The notes: generated from the letters alone by a model not told the origin. A DNA stretch of 36,405 nucleotides from an uncultured Bacteroidales bacterium (GCA_937892155.1 CALAUG010000033.1:1-36405); one strand, 5' to 3'. Counted from the stretch's first letter, positions 16,432 through 26,698 are shown. Translations and numbers: made by a program.

Positions 16432-17223
16432 TTATAGCCAAATGTAACAGTTGATAGCCTTGGCATAGGAGAATGTGTCGTCGGTTATACCAAAGTGCAT
16501 TGCGGTAAGAGACCCGCCGATGAAAACGGAATGTGTCTTGACCAGTGGAATCTTCAATCCTGCTGAAAGCGAAACACCATATCCAAATCTTGAATAGTTG
16601 GTATTCGCATCACTTTGGGAATAATATAAAACGCTTTGGGTAAGGTTTCCAATGGATATCTCGTGCGACTTCATTTCAAGGAACGTTCCTTCTATGGCAG
16701 CTTCTATGTATGGCTTGCAGGTCCAGTCGTTTCGAAATAATTTGTGGATTCCTAATGAAAAATTAAAGCGGTTCTCTTTTGCCGAAATCACACCTTGTTC
16801 TATCACATTGTCGGAATAATTCGTTGATTTTGAAAGGAGTTTGATGGAAAAATTACTGTTTTTTATGCTCGGACTCAAGTAGGATGCATGTAGAAAGATT
16901 CCAAATGTTTCGTCTTCGTTGCTCAATTGTAGGGTTCCACCAACACTTATGGTTGGTTTGTATTTAATGTTTTGTGGCAGTTCGTACAATGTGAAATCGT
17001 CGTTGTAATATTCCTGCAACTTTGAATAATTGGTTGTATTATTTAAAATTTGCGAAAGATTTACGTCTGTGCTTGTGCTGCAGTTGTACATCTGCGACTC
17101 GGAATTTCCCGCAGCATACCAGCCCAAAATTATTCCATAATGCAGTCCGTATTTGCCTTGAGAGAACGAAGCAAAGGGAAGAAAAAACAAAAGAATTGCA
17201 ATTTTAATTGAGGAATTCTTCAT
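16432..17223 (-). CDS. Outer-membrane beta-barrel-type protein
   Basis: A 263-residue protein with a clear signal peptide (MKNSSIKIAILLFFLPFASF, cleaved after the Ser-Gln region). Alternating strands follow, with many aromatic/Gly pairs, ending in a barrel-like C-terminal strand finishing CYIWL (SLSAGLKIPL, VFIGGSLTAMHFGI). This looks like the ~8-strand barrel proteins common in Bacteroidota outer membranes. Its first 20 bases overlap the end of the amylase gene, so it is probably translated from the same message as clpC and the GH13 gene. No specific family recognised. A porin, PorT-like or assembly role is possible but not shown. Confidence 0.6.
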   Translation of the reverse strand: MKNSSIKIAILLFFLPFASFSQGKYGLHYGIILGWYAAGNSESQMYNCSTSTDVNLSQILNNTTNYSKLQEYYNDDFTLYELPQNIKYKPTISVGGTLQLSNEDETFGIFLHASYLSPSIKNSNFSIKLLSKSTNYSDNVIEQGVISAKENRFNFSLGIHKLFRNDWTCKPYIEAAIEGTFLEMKSHEISIGNLTQSVLYYSQSDANTNYSRFGYGVSLSAGLKIPLVKTHSVFIGGSLTAMHFGITDDTFSYAKAINCYIWL

Positions 17224-19552
17224 ATTTGCCTATAATGGTTGACTGTTCTGCTTTTGCAGGTTTTTTACGGTAGATGATTTCAAAACTGAGCGATGGAACT
17301 TCTACAAACAATTGTTGATTGCGGAGATAATATTTACATTGAGTAAATGATAACAATTCCGTGTAGTCGGTTGGCGTATCTAATTGTATTTCTATTGTTT
17401 GAGTTGTTTTTGTTTTGTTGAATATAACGTATGCAAATTCCTCAAAATATCGTCTTCGATATACCAGTATTTGTTTTTCAATTTGCATGAATTGGAAATC
17501 GCCATATATCATAGGAAGAAACGTACTGCGAAGTTGTCCGAGTTTTTGCGTGGTAGCAAGATTTTCAGTTTCAAATTGGTTCAATCCTGTGAAATACATT
17601 GGCCGTCGGTTATCCGGGTCGCCGCCGCCAGGAATACCGATTTCATCTCCATAGTAAATAACAGGGAGGCCCGGTATGGTCGCATTGAATGCGAGTAACA
17701 TAGCTAATTTTTTATAACCAATTGGATTTTTTACGGTAATGTGACGGTTCCAACCTTCATATTCGGCGTTTTGATTCGTCCACAAATCTTCGCCCGCATA
17801 GGAAATAAAACGAGGTAAGTCTTGATTGCCAGAAATATTTCCCATAAGGTGGTGACTACCAAAGAATTGAAGTTCTTGTTGTAAACAAATGCTTAATTTC
17901 TCAAAATGTACATCTTCGTACAAAAATGCGGAACGTGTTTCGTAGTATAAATTGAACGAAAACTGAGAATCGTGTATTCCTGAATTTACATAACTTCTAA
18001 GCATTTCGCGTCCACCAAAAGTCTCTCCAATTTGAAAGAGTCGTTTTTGTTTTGGAATAACTATTCGTTCTTTGAGTTTTTTGGTCAGTTTGCGCCAAAA
18101 ATCAGTTTGAATATGTTTGGTTGCATCGTGTCTGAATCCGTCAAGGTCGTATTTTTCTATCCATTCTACAGCAATGTCAGTCATTTTATCTATGACAGCT
18201 GGTTTGCTGAAGTCAAGTGTTGGCAAAAATTCTTCAAACCACGTTGTAAACCGTTGGTCTTCCCAACGTCCGATATTCTTTGAACCATCAGGAAGAAGGA
18301 GCTGCGTACACCAGTTTGGATGCTCGGTAATGATAGGGTTGTCTTTGTATACGTGGTTTGCAACATAATCCAAAATGATATTTATACCGTGATTGTGAGC
18401 ACTTTGTACTAATTCGTGTAAGTCTTGCTCATTACCAAAATGTTCGTCTATTTCTGTGGATTTTAATGGCCAATATCCATGATAACCTGCAGATTTCCTT
18501 CCGTTTTTCTCTACTGGCTCATTGGGGTTTTTTACAACAGGAGATATCCATATTGTATTGATTCCTAAATGATTAAAATATCCGTCATCTATTTTTTCTT
18601 TAATGCCGGCAATGTCTCCGCCATAGAAGTTTAACTTTGGATGAACTTGTTCAAAAGTAAGCGGTTTGACGTTTTTGCTGTTTCCATTATGAAAACGGTC
18701 TATCAGTGCGAAATAGATGACCTGTGTTTCTTTGTCATCACGGCTCAGACATGATGAATCTTGAACAACTGTTCCATTTTCAAGTGGAATGAGTAAATCA
18801 TTCGCCATTGATTCGGAATTATAGCCGTAAACTCTAATGTAACTCCGTTTAAGATGTCGCGCTTCATTAGGAATCGTTATTACTAAACGGTTTTTCTGAC
18901 GAAATGTGTTGGTGTCGTTAAGAATGGTATTTTGCCACAATGCTAAAAATCCTGTAATAGAATCTGTTGCAGACAAAATGATGTTGTTCCCTAAGGTTTG
19001 TACCGTCGTTAAAGCCATTGCGTTGGCTTTGTTTGGAAATGGAACGCGCAGTAATGAATTGTACCCACCGTAACCATTCTCAAGAACTTCGTTGTTAAGT
19101 GGATCTTTTATCCAATTTCCATCCACTATAAGTTGGTATGAATAATTTCCAGGTTCAATTTCAAGCGTGTATTGCCAACAATTATCAATAAATGAAAAAT
19201 TGTAACCTTCTGGGTTCCAACTGTTAAAGTCACCTGCAATCTGTACGGAATGTACGTAATTGTTAGGGTAGAATTTTACCGTATGTTTGACTTTCTTAGA
19301 TTTTATCAACACCAATGATTCAACCGAACCGTCGGTGTAGTGTAAATTGATATTGCTTACTGGTAAAACAGAATCATTATCGGTAATAATGAGTTTCAAT
19401 TTTGCGGCAGCTTTGTTCTGCCAAATCTCAATTCCATTGGGACTTGTAATCTCTGCAATATCTTTGCAGTTAGGAACGAAATCGTTAATGTATACTTCCG
19501 TTTCAATGGGAGCAAGCTGGATTTCGGACGCTACATTGCAAATTTTATTCAT
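17204..19552 (-). CDS. GH13 alpha-amylase-family glycoside hydrolase with CBM48-like domain
   Basis: A 782-residue enzyme. After a ~90-residue N-terminal domain comes a CBM48/AMPK-type domain (VQIAGDFNSWNPE, 103-115; YSYQLIVDGNWIKDP). The (beta/alpha)8 catalytic domain starts near 275 (IYFALIDRFHNGN). GH13 regions: II-like DYVANH (395-400), nucleophile Asp476 in GFRHD, acid/base Glu510 in QIGE, and transition-state Asp578 in GNQD. The set looks like cyclomaltodextrinase/neopullulanase-type enzymes acting on alpha-1,4 glucans. No signal peptide is visible, so a cytoplasmic enzyme is likely. Its start lies inside the last codons of clpC (8-base overlap), a strong sign of one operon. Substrate specificity cannot be fixed from sequence. 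Confidence 0.88.
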   Translation of the reverse strand: MNKICNVASEIQLAPIETEVYINDFVPNCKDIAEITSPNGIEIWQNKAAAKLKLIITDNDSVLPVSNINLHYTDGSVESLVLIKSKKVKHTVKFYPNNYVHSVQIAGDFNSWNPEGYNFSFIDNCWQYTLEIEPGNYSYQLIVDGNWIKDPLNNEVLENGYGGYNSLLRVPFPNKANAMALTTVQTLGNNIILSATDSITGFLALWQNTILNDTNTFRQKNRLVITIPNEARHLKRSYIRVYGYNSESMANDLLIPLENGTVVQDSSCLSRDDKETQVIYFALIDRFHNGNSKNVKPLTFEQVHPKLNFYGGDIAGIKEKIDDGYFNHLGINTIWISPVVKNPNEPVEKNGRKSAGYHGYWPLKSTEIDEHFGNEQDLHELVQSAHNHGINIILDYVANHVYKDNPIITEHPNWCTQLLLPDGSKNIGRWEDQRFTTWFEEFLPTLDFSKPAVIDKMTDIAVEWIEKYDLDGFRHDATKHIQTDFWRKLTKKLKERIVIPKQKRLFQIGETFGGREMLRSYVNSGIHDSQFSFNLYYETRSAFLYEDVHFEKLSICLQQELQFFGSHHLMGNISGNQDLPRFISYAGEDLWTNQNAEYEGWNRHITVKNPIGYKKLAMLLAFNATIPGLPVIYYGDEIGIPGGGDPDNRRPMYFTGLNQFETENLATTQKLGQLRSTFLPMIYGDFQFMQIEKQILVYRRRYFEEFAYVIFNKTKTTQTIEIQLDTPTDYTELLSFTQCKYYLRNQQLFVEVPSLSFEIIYRKKPAKAEQSTIIGKYEEFLN

Positions 19553-22100
19553 CTTTAGTTACGGTATTGATTTTCACTTCGTTATTTTCAACATCAATAC
19601 ATAATGTGACACCAGTTGTTGGATGTGACAAAATGTATTCCGACAGAGGATCTTCCAAATATTTCTGTATTGCTCGTTTCAAAGGTCTTGCGCCGTTTTT
19701 CTGGTCGTAGCCTTTGTCAACAATGAAATCTTTCATTGCTGGTGTCAGTTGGAGAATAATGTCAAGGTTGTCGGTACGTTTGTAAATATCTTTTAATTCA
19801 ATGTCTATGATTTTGTGTATATCCTCTTTCGTAAGCGTATTAAATTGAATCACATCGTCAATACGGTTGAGGAATTCGGGAGAAAACGTTTTCTTCAATT
19901 CCTTGTCTGTTATTGATTTTGCATATTCTGCCTGACGTTCGTCAACACTTTTGGCACTGAATCCAACATTGCCTCCGAATTCCGTCAGTGCGCGGCTGCC
20001 GACGTTTGAAGTCATGATGATGATAGTGTTCTTGAAACTTACTTTTCTACCATAGCTATCGGTCAGATGTCCTTCGTCGAGTACCTGCAACAGGATGTTG
20101 AATACATCAGGATTTGCTTTTTCAATTTCATCCAACAGTACGACAGAGTATGGTTTTCTCCGAACTTTTTCCGTCAATTGTCCGCCTTCTTCGTAGCCGA
20201 CGTATCCAGGAGGAGCTCCGACAAGACGGGATACGGAGAATTTTTCCATATATTCGCTCATGTCTATGCGTATTAACGCATCTCTTGAATCAAACAAATA
20301 TTCAGCCAATACTTTTGCCAATTCAGTCTTTCCAACACCAGTAGGACCAAGGAATACAAATGTGCCGATAGGTTTGTTTGGATCTTTCAGTCCAGCCCGG
20401 TTACGTTGAATTGCTTTTACAACTTGTTTAAGCGCCTCATCTTGTCCAATAATAGAACCTTTGAGCTCGTTGTACATTTGCAGTAGGCGTGAACCTTCTT
20501 CCTGCGCAATACGTTTAACTGGAACTCCTGTCATCATTGCAATAACTTCGGCAACAACGTCTTCGGTGACAGGCATACGGTTTTCTTCCAAGGTTTTTTG
20601 CCATTCTTTTTGTGCAATTTCAACTTCTTTTTTGAGCTGAATCCGTCTGTCACGAAGTTCCGAAGCAATCTCAAATTCCTGTCGCTTAACTACGTCTGCA
20701 ATTTGTTTCTTGATTGCTTCTATTTCTTTTTCTTTATCTATAATTTCCTGCGGAGTTACCACATTTTGGATGTGTATGTGTGAACCAGCTTCATCCATTG
20801 CGTCAATAGCCTTGTCTGGCTGACTTCGGTCAGAAACATATCGTTGCGTAAGGTTTACACAGGCTTTTATCGCGCTGTCGGTGTAGCTTACGTTATGGTA
20901 ATTTTCGTAATGAACTTTGATTTTATTCAAAATATTGATGGTCTCTTCGACCGTCGGTTGTTCAATTAATACTTTTTGAAAACGACGTTCCAAAGCACCA
21001 TCTTTTTCAATGTTTTTGCGGTATTCGTCTATTGTGGTTGCTCCAATACATTGAATGTCGCCACGTGTCAAGGCTGGTTTAAGAATATTTGCAGCGTCCA
21101 GTGAACCACTGCTGTTCCCAGCACCTACAATGGTGTGGATTTCGTCTATAAACAAAATGATAGATTTGTTTTGCGACAATTCTTGGATTAAATTTCGTAT
21201 TCGTTCTTCAAATTGTCCACGATATTTTGTGCCTGCAACCATAGATGCCATGTCTATGCTGACAACCCGTTTGTTGAACAGAGTATGCGACACCTCGTGT
21301 TTCACGATTTTGATTGCTAAACCTTCAACAATTGCGGATTTTCCGACTCCAGGTTCACCAATTAGTACAGGATTGTTTTTCTTACGTCTGCTCAGTATCT
21401 GTGCTAAGCGTTCTATTTCAGTTTCACGCCCGACAACTATGTCCAGTTTGCCTTCTTGCGCCGCTTTGGTAAGATCCTTCCCGTATTTTTCAAGCATAGG
21501 AGTGTCCTTGCCATTTGTTTGTTTTGTCTCTTGTTGAGGGTGTTGTGGATAACGTGGCTGTGCAAAAGCGGAAGCACTGATCTCATGTGCATTGTCATCT
21601 AGCGGATCCGTTTGGTTCCTGTCAGAATTACTAAGAAAATCGTTCATTTCCTTTGTATCCTGATTGAGATTGTACTTTTTTAAAACAGCTCGTTTTACTG
21701 CATCGTATGTAACTCCCTGCTGGCGCATTTTATTTGCACAGATTGATGTGTCTGTCCGTAGAATGGCCAATAGTAAGTGTTCGGAGTCTATTTCTGGTGC
21801 AAATACGTTGATGGCTTCAAATTTTGCAATATTGAGCATATTTTGTGCGTCGTTCAATATTGGAATAGAATGTGTTTCGCTGGGATCAATAGGAGTGGGA
21901 GAAAGCAATTCTTTCTCTATCGCAGTTTTTATCACGGAGATATCGCAGCCAAGTTCTGTTAATATATCTGTCGCAAGACATTGATTTTCACGGAATAATC
22001 CTAAACAAAAATGATCTATGCTGAGAAATTTCGTTCCTAACCGGATTGCTTCTTCCCGGCTGTTTCTTAAAATTTCCTGTAACTTTTCGGAATAATCCAT
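19545..22100 (-). CDS. clpC: ClpC-type AAA+ unfoldase (ATP-dependent Clp protease ATP-binding subunit)
   Basis: An 851-residue Hsp100 protein. The N-domain has two Clp-N repeats (1-150). D1 has Walker A GEPGVGKS (248-255) and Walker B IILFIDEIHT. The middle region carries a UVR motif (KRQEFEIASELRDRRIQLKK), which separates ClpC from ClpB/ClpA. D2 has GPTGVGKT, VVLLDEIEKA and sensor GARPLKRAIQ. It unfolds substrates for ClpP; an LGF-type ClpP loop was not located with certainty. It is the first gene of the set clpC-GH13-barrel protein, and is divergent from gyrA over a 237-base gap. No exact TAnnTTTG box was found for either gene in that gap. Confidence 0.93.
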   Translation of the reverse strand: MDYSEKLQEILRNSREEAIRLGTKFLSIDHFCLGLFRENQCLATDILTELGCDISVIKTAIEKELLSPTPIDPSETHSIPILNDAQNMLNIAKFEAINVFAPEIDSEHLLLAILRTDTSICANKMRQQGVTYDAVKRAVLKKYNLNQDTKEMNDFLSNSDRNQTDPLDDNAHEISASAFAQPRYPQHPQQETKQTNGKDTPMLEKYGKDLTKAAQEGKLDIVVGRETEIERLAQILSRRKKNNPVLIGEPGVGKSAIVEGLAIKIVKHEVSHTLFNKRVVSIDMASMVAGTKYRGQFEERIRNLIQELSQNKSIILFIDEIHTIVGAGNSSGSLDAANILKPALTRGDIQCIGATTIDEYRKNIEKDGALERRFQKVLIEQPTVEETINILNKIKVHYENYHNVSYTDSAIKACVNLTQRYVSDRSQPDKAIDAMDEAGSHIHIQNVVTPQEIIDKEKEIEAIKKQIADVVKRQEFEIASELRDRRIQLKKEVEIAQKEWQKTLEENRMPVTEDVVAEVIAMMTGVPVKRIAQEEGSRLLQMYNELKGSIIGQDEALKQVVKAIQRNRAGLKDPNKPIGTFVFLGPTGVGKTELAKVLAEYLFDSRDALIRIDMSEYMEKFSVSRLVGAPPGYVGYEEGGQLTEKVRRKPYSVVLLDEIEKANPDVFNILLQVLDEGHLTDSYGRKVSFKNTIIIMTSNVGSRALTEFGGNVGFSAKSVDERQAEYAKSITDKELKKTFSPEFLNRIDDVIQFNTLTKEDIHKIIDIELKDIYKRTDNLDIILQLTPAMKDFIVDKGYDQKNGARPLKRAIQKYLEDPLSEYILSHPTTGVTLCIDVENNEVKINTVTKDE

Positions 22101-22337
22101 ACATAATAAATTTTGGTAAATATATCAAAATCACCAAAATCAAAGAAACAATATGTACTTTGAAAAAACGTTTTGGTATGTTATGTGATAATATTCAGCA
22201 AATTACACGGCGGTTTATTTATTAACAAAAAAATGTTGATAAAAACCACAGTGAACAGCAATGAAAATTGGCGAATTTTTGGGTTCTTTGCTATAAATGT
22301 TAAATAGGCAAAAATGCCTTCTACAAATTAATACAAA

Positions 22338-24917
22338 ATGTCAGAGGAAGTAGAAAAATCAAGTGACGAAAGAATCATTCGATTTGATATCGAAAAGGAA
22401 ATGAAATCGGCGTACATTGACTATTCAATGTCCGTTATTGTGTCGAGAGCTTTGCCGGATGCCCGTGACGGTATGAAACCGGTTCACAGAAGAGTGTTGT
22501 TCGGTATGGGGGAAATGGGAAATGTTCCTGGTCAGCCTTATAAAAAATCAGCCAGAATCGTCGGTGATGTAATGGGAAAGTACCACCCGCACGGTGATTC
22601 ATCTATATATGGTACGTTGGTGCACTTGGCTCAGCCTTGGAATATGCGTTATCCAATGGTTGATGGTCAAGGTAACTTTGGCTCCATCGACGGTGACTCG
22701 CCGGCTGCTATGCGTTATACCGAAGCCCGTCTGACGAAAATCGCAATGGAAACTCTTGCTGATTTGGACAAGGACACGGTTGATATGCAACCAAACTTCT
22801 CCGAAGAATTCAAGGAACCAACAGTATTGCCGACCAAAATTCCTATGTTGTTGGTAAATGGTTGTTCGGGTATTGCCGTAGGTATGGCTACAAATATGGC
22901 GCCTCACAATCTTGGCGATTCTGTTGACGCAATCGTAGCATACATAGATAATAATGATATTACAATTCCAGAATTGGCAGCTATAATCAAAGCACCTGAT
23001 TTCCCAACGGGAGGAACTATTTATGGGTATCAGGGAGTGCTTGATGCATACGAAACGGGACAGGGCAGAATCGTGATTCGCGCAAAAGCTCGTTTCGAAA
23101 CGGAAGGTAACCGCGACTTGATTGTGGTTGACGAAATTCCATTTGCTGTCAATAAAGCGGAATTGATTAAAAGAACGGCAGACTTAATCAACGAAAAGAA
23201 AATCGAAGGCATTACCGAAGTAAACGACGAATCGGATAAGGAAGGTATGCGTATTGTGTACACGTTGAAGAAAGATGCTGTTCCTAATATCGTACTTAAT
23301 AAATTGTTCAAATACACGTATTTGCAATCTTCATTCAGCGTAAATAACGTTGCGTTGGTTGACGGTCGTCCAAAAACGATGAATTTGAAGGAGATGATTT
23401 CCGTATTTACGGAACATCGCCACGATGTTGTTGTTCGTCGTACAAAATTCGATTTGAAAGAGGCAGAAAAGCGTGCACATATTTTGGAAGGGCTTATCAT
23501 TGCCTGCGATAACATCGACGAAGTTGTTCATATTATTCGTGCTTCTAAAAATGTTGGTGAAGCTCGCGAAAATTTGATGAAACGATTCGAGTTGGATGAA
23601 GAACAGGCTAATGCAATCGTCGAAATGCGTTTGCGTCAGTTGACTGGCTTGCAGATGGATCAGCTTCATGCCGAATACGAAGAATTGGAGAGAAAGATTG
23701 CGTACTACAAAGAAGTATTGGCAAACTACGATATGCAGATGCAGATTGTTAAGGACGAACTTTTGGAAATCAAGGCTAAATACGGCGATGAAAGAAAAAC
23801 TGACATCGTTCGTGCTGCTGAAGAATTCAATCCTGAAGATTTCTATGCCGATGAGGATGTTGTGATTGCAATTTCTCATCTTGGTTACATTAAGAGAACT
23901 CCATTGACAGAATACAAACTTCAAAATCGTGGCGGAGTTGGCTCTCGTGGTGGCGATACGCGTGACACGGATTATATTGAACATTTGTACATTTCGAATA
24001 TGCACGCAACTTTGTTGATATTTACGGAACAAGGTAAGTGTTTCTGGCAGAAGGTTTACGATATTCCAGAGGGAACGAAAGTTTCGAAAGGACGTGCAAT
24101 TCAAAATATCTTGAATATTTCGAACGACGATAAGGTTAAGGCTTACGTAACTGTAAACAATTTGACTGACGAAGATTATTTGAAGAATCATTTCGTAGTT
24201 CTTTGTACGGAAAATGGTATTATCAAGAAAACAACTCTTGAAGCATACTCTCGTCCACGTCAGAACGGTATCATCGCGCTTTCTATCCGCGAAGGCGATA
24301 ATTTACTTGATGCTTGTTTGACTGACGGTCGTTGCGAAATTATGATGGCAATTCAGTCTGGTAAAGCAATCCGATTCCCAGAAGATAAATTCCGTCCAAT
24401 GGGACGTACAGCTTCTGGTGTGAAAGGTATGACAGTGCCAGAAGGAGAGAAGGTTATCGGTTTGATTTGCGCTCCTGCTGATACAAGCAAAGAAATCTTG
24501 GTCGTATCGGATAAAGGTTACGGAAAACGTTCTAGTATAGATGATTATCGTGTGACGAACCGTGGCGGTAAGGGTGTTAAGACAATCAACATTACGGAAA
24601 AAACAGGTAAGTTGGTAGCATTCGAAGCTGTTGACGACGACGATGATTTGATGATTATGAACAAATCGGGCTTGACTATCCGTATGGAAGTTGCTCCGTT
24701 GCGCGTAATGGGACGTGTTGCACAAGGTGTAAAATTGATTAACTTGCGTCCGAAAGATTCTATTGCGGCAATTTCTACCGTACATGTTGACCCAGAAGAT
24801 CGTCAGGCAATGAAAGATGCTGCGAATGCGGAAAATCAAGAAGGAAATGGAGATGATTCGCAGTCAGAACAAACTGATAATCAAGGAGAAATAAATAATA
24901 TAGAAACTAACGAATAA
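22338..24917 (+). CDS. gyrA: DNA gyrase subunit A
   Basis: An 859-residue GyrA, full length. The N-terminal winged-helix/tower region has the catalytic Tyr127 (AAMRYTEARL) and the quinolone region KYHPHGDSSIYGTL, where Ser88 and Gly92 correspond to E. coli Ser83 and Asp87. The C-terminal beta-pinwheel starts near 505; the GyrA box is TNRGGKG rather than the usual QRRGGKG. The acidic, Asn/Glu-rich tail is typical of Bacteroidota. With GyrB it introduces negative supercoils into DNA. It is followed after 14 bases by the TPR gene, probably co-transcribed. Gly at the Asp87 position may be the natural residue here, so no resistance is claimed. Confidence 0.97.
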   Translation: MSEEVEKSSDERIIRFDIEKEMKSAYIDYSMSVIVSRALPDARDGMKPVHRRVLFGMGEMGNVPGQPYKKSARIVGDVMGKYHPHGDSSIYGTLVHLAQPWNMRYPMVDGQGNFGSIDGDSPAAMRYTEARLTKIAMETLADLDKDTVDMQPNFSEEFKEPTVLPTKIPMLLVNGCSGIAVGMATNMAPHNLGDSVDAIVAYIDNNDITIPELAAIIKAPDFPTGGTIYGYQGVLDAYETGQGRIVIRAKARFETEGNRDLIVVDEIPFAVNKAELIKRTADLINEKKIEGITEVNDESDKEGMRIVYTLKKDAVPNIVLNKLFKYTYLQSSFSVNNVALVDGRPKTMNLKEMISVFTEHRHDVVVRRTKFDLKEAEKRAHILEGLIIACDNIDEVVHIIRASKNVGEARENLMKRFELDEEQANAIVEMRLRQLTGLQMDQLHAEYEELERKIAYYKEVLANYDMQMQIVKDELLEIKAKYGDERKTDIVRAAEEFNPEDFYADEDVVIAISHLGYIKRTPLTEYKLQNRGGVGSRGGDTRDTDYIEHLYISNMHATLLIFTEQGKCFWQKVYDIPEGTKVSKGRAIQNILNISNDDKVKAYVTVNNLTDEDYLKNHFVVLCTENGIIKKTTLEAYSRPRQNGIIALSIREGDNLLDACLTDGRCEIMMAIQSGKAIRFPEDKFRPMGRTASGVKGMTVPEGEKVIGLICAPADTSKEILVVSDKGYGKRSSIDDYRVTNRGGKGVKTINITEKTGKLVAFEAVDDDDDLMIMNKSGLTIRMEVAPLRVMGRVAQGVKLINLRPKDSIAAISTVHVDPEDRQAMKDAANAENQEGNGDDSQSEQTDNQGEINNIETNE

Positions 24918-24931
24918 TAAAATTGATACAT

Positions 24932-26257
24932 ATGAAAAAGACAGCAATTCTTGCGTTAATCGCATTATTTTTTGGAAATATTGCTTTCAGTCAGACTGAT
25001 GAATTTGTTATGACTTGGGCAATAGTTGAGGGTGAAGCGAAAAAAGCCGATGCCGATATAGCAAATCCTAAGAAAGCAGCAAAAATCAATACGTGGACAG
25101 AACGTGGACGTAAATACCTCCAAGTTTTCACGTTTGATAAAATTGATAATGTATATTATGGTACTACTGAGGGTGATTTGGTAACAATCAAAGGTGGTAG
25201 TCCAAAAAGTACAAGGACTATCGGCGATACGACTGTTCACTCATTCGACCGTGTTGATTTTTATGTAGTTGGTGGTAAGGTTGTACGTTATGCAAGAACA
25301 GAACGTGCAAAAGATATATTCTTCCCAACACATACTGCAGCGTTGGATGTTGCTGCAGAATCGTACATCAAAGCAAATGAATACAATGCAGATGGAAAGA
25401 AAACACAATTGATTGCAAATCAGTTGAAAACCATTTCTGATTTGTATCAAAAAGAAGCATTGTTTTATTATTACTCACAAGATTATAAAGGTGCCGCTGT
25501 ATATTACAATAAGGCTGGTGATATTATTAAAACAGGTTTGACTGGCGAAGCCGATAGTATTCGTGCTGCAGTCCTGAAAAACTGTGGAGAAATCAATAAG
25601 GCTGCCGAGAATTACGATCAGGCAATTTCATTCTATAATTCTATTAATGAGTTTGCACCATCTACCGATATGTATGCAAATATATACTACTGTCAGTTGA
25701 TGAAAAAAGATACAACAAGTGCAGTAAATACATTGTTAAAGGTGTTAAATGAATTTCCTAATGAACCAAAAATCAGTGATTATTTGAACCAGTTAATTGA
25801 TATGTACATAAAGACTAATCAATTGGAAAAAGCAACTGAATATTTACAAAAGGCAATTGAGAAAGATCCAAATAACACTGCATATTTGTTTAACTTGGGG
25901 TATTTGAATGAAACAATGGGTAAGGAAGATGTTGCTGTTGAAAACTACAACAAAGCAATTTCGGTAAATGCAAACGAACCAAATGCAAACTTTAACCTTG
26001 GACGCATAGTAGCTTCAAAGGCAAATGCAACAATGCGTGAAGCTGATAAGTTGTATGGCAAAAAAGGATATCAGGCAAAAGTTGATGAAGGTAAAAAACA
26101 ATTGAAACAGGCCTGTGATTGTTTTGAAATCAGTGCTGCTAATACAACTGATAAAAATTTACAAAGAAATGCATACTTCAATTTAATGCAGTTGTATGCT
26201 CAATTGGGGCAGATGGATAAATCAAAAGCAGCAAAAGCTAAATATGATACTCTATAA
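24932..26257 (+). CDS. Secreted TPR-repeat protein
   Basis: A 441-residue protein; I start at the ATG at 24932 because it begins a good signal peptide (MKKTAILALIALFFGNIAFS, then Q). Residues ~20-150 form a domain I do not recognise. From ~165 on there are several tetratricopeptide repeats, clearest in KATEYLQKAIEKDPNNTAYL and GKEDVAVENYNKAISVNANE. TPRs are protein-docking modules, so a periplasmic scaffold role is likely. It follows gyrA closely; similar gyrA-TPR pairs occur in Bacteroidales, from memory. It is not BatC, which is smaller and linked to batA/B. Confidence 0.75.
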   Translation: MKKTAILALIALFFGNIAFSQTDEFVMTWAIVEGEAKKADADIANPKKAAKINTWTERGRKYLQVFTFDKIDNVYYGTTEGDLVTIKGGSPKSTRTIGDTTVHSFDRVDFYVVGGKVVRYARTERAKDIFFPTHTAALDVAAESYIKANEYNADGKKTQLIANQLKTISDLYQKEALFYYYSQDYKGAAVYYNKAGDIIKTGLTGEADSIRAAVLKNCGEINKAAENYDQAISFYNSINEFAPSTDMYANIYYCQLMKKDTTSAVNTLLKVLNEFPNEPKISDYLNQLIDMYIKTNQLEKATEYLQKAIEKDPNNTAYLFNLGYLNETMGKEDVAVENYNKAISVNANEPNANFNLGRIVASKANATMREADKLYGKKGYQAKVDEGKKQLKQACDCFEISAANTTDKNLQRNAYFNLMQLYAQLGQMDKSKAAKAKYDTL

Positions 26258-26310
26258 TTGAAAAAAAAAGAAGAAATAGCAGAAAATCTGTGATTTTTTT
26301 TAGTAATTAG

Positions 26311-26340
26311 TTGTTGATATCAAAAAATAGTGTAACTTTG
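26311..26340 (+). promoter_or_regulatory. Promoter of the HU gene (Bacteroidota type)
   Basis: TTG (26311-26313), a 19-base spacer and TAACTTTG (26333-26340) match the Bacteroidota -33/-7 consensus. A 60-base A/T-rich leader follows before the HU ATG. This is the best promoter match in the window and fits an abundant protein. Confidence 0.75.
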
Positions 26341-26400
26341 TAACAGTTGGAGTTGAATAGAAAATAAATAAAATAATTTTTTTACTTAAATTTTATAATT

Positions 26401-26679
26401 ATGAACAAACAAGAACTAGTAGCAGCTATCGCTGCAGAATCAGGATTGACAAAAGTTGATTCAGAAAAAGCAGTTAACGCATTTGTAAAAGCAGTTTCTG
26501 CATCTTTGAAAAAAGACGAACCAGTGCAATTGATTGGTTTCGGTACATTCAAAACTTCTAAAAGAAGCGCAAGAACAGGTCGTAACCCACAAACTGGTAA
26601 AGCAATCAAGATTGCAGCTAAGAAAGTAGCTCAATTCAAAGCTGGTAAAGCTCTTTCTGAAACAGTTAACAAAAAATAA
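26401..26679 (+). CDS. HU-family nucleoid DNA-binding protein
   Basis: A 92-residue HU protein. The N-terminal dimerisation helices (MNKQELVAAIAAESGLTK) are followed by the GFGTF turn and the beta-arm consensus ARTGRNPQTGKAIKI with the DNA-intercalating Pro. It bends DNA and compacts the nucleoid. It has its own strong promoter and terminator, so forms a single-gene unit between gyrA-TPR and the outer-membrane gene. Confidence 0.97.
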   Translation: MNKQELVAAIAAESGLTKVDSEKAVNAFVKAVSASLKKDEPVQLIGFGTFKTSKRSARTGRNPQTGKAIKIAAKKVAQFKAGKALSETVNKK

Positions 26680-26698
26680 TTGTTAATCTTCAGATATT

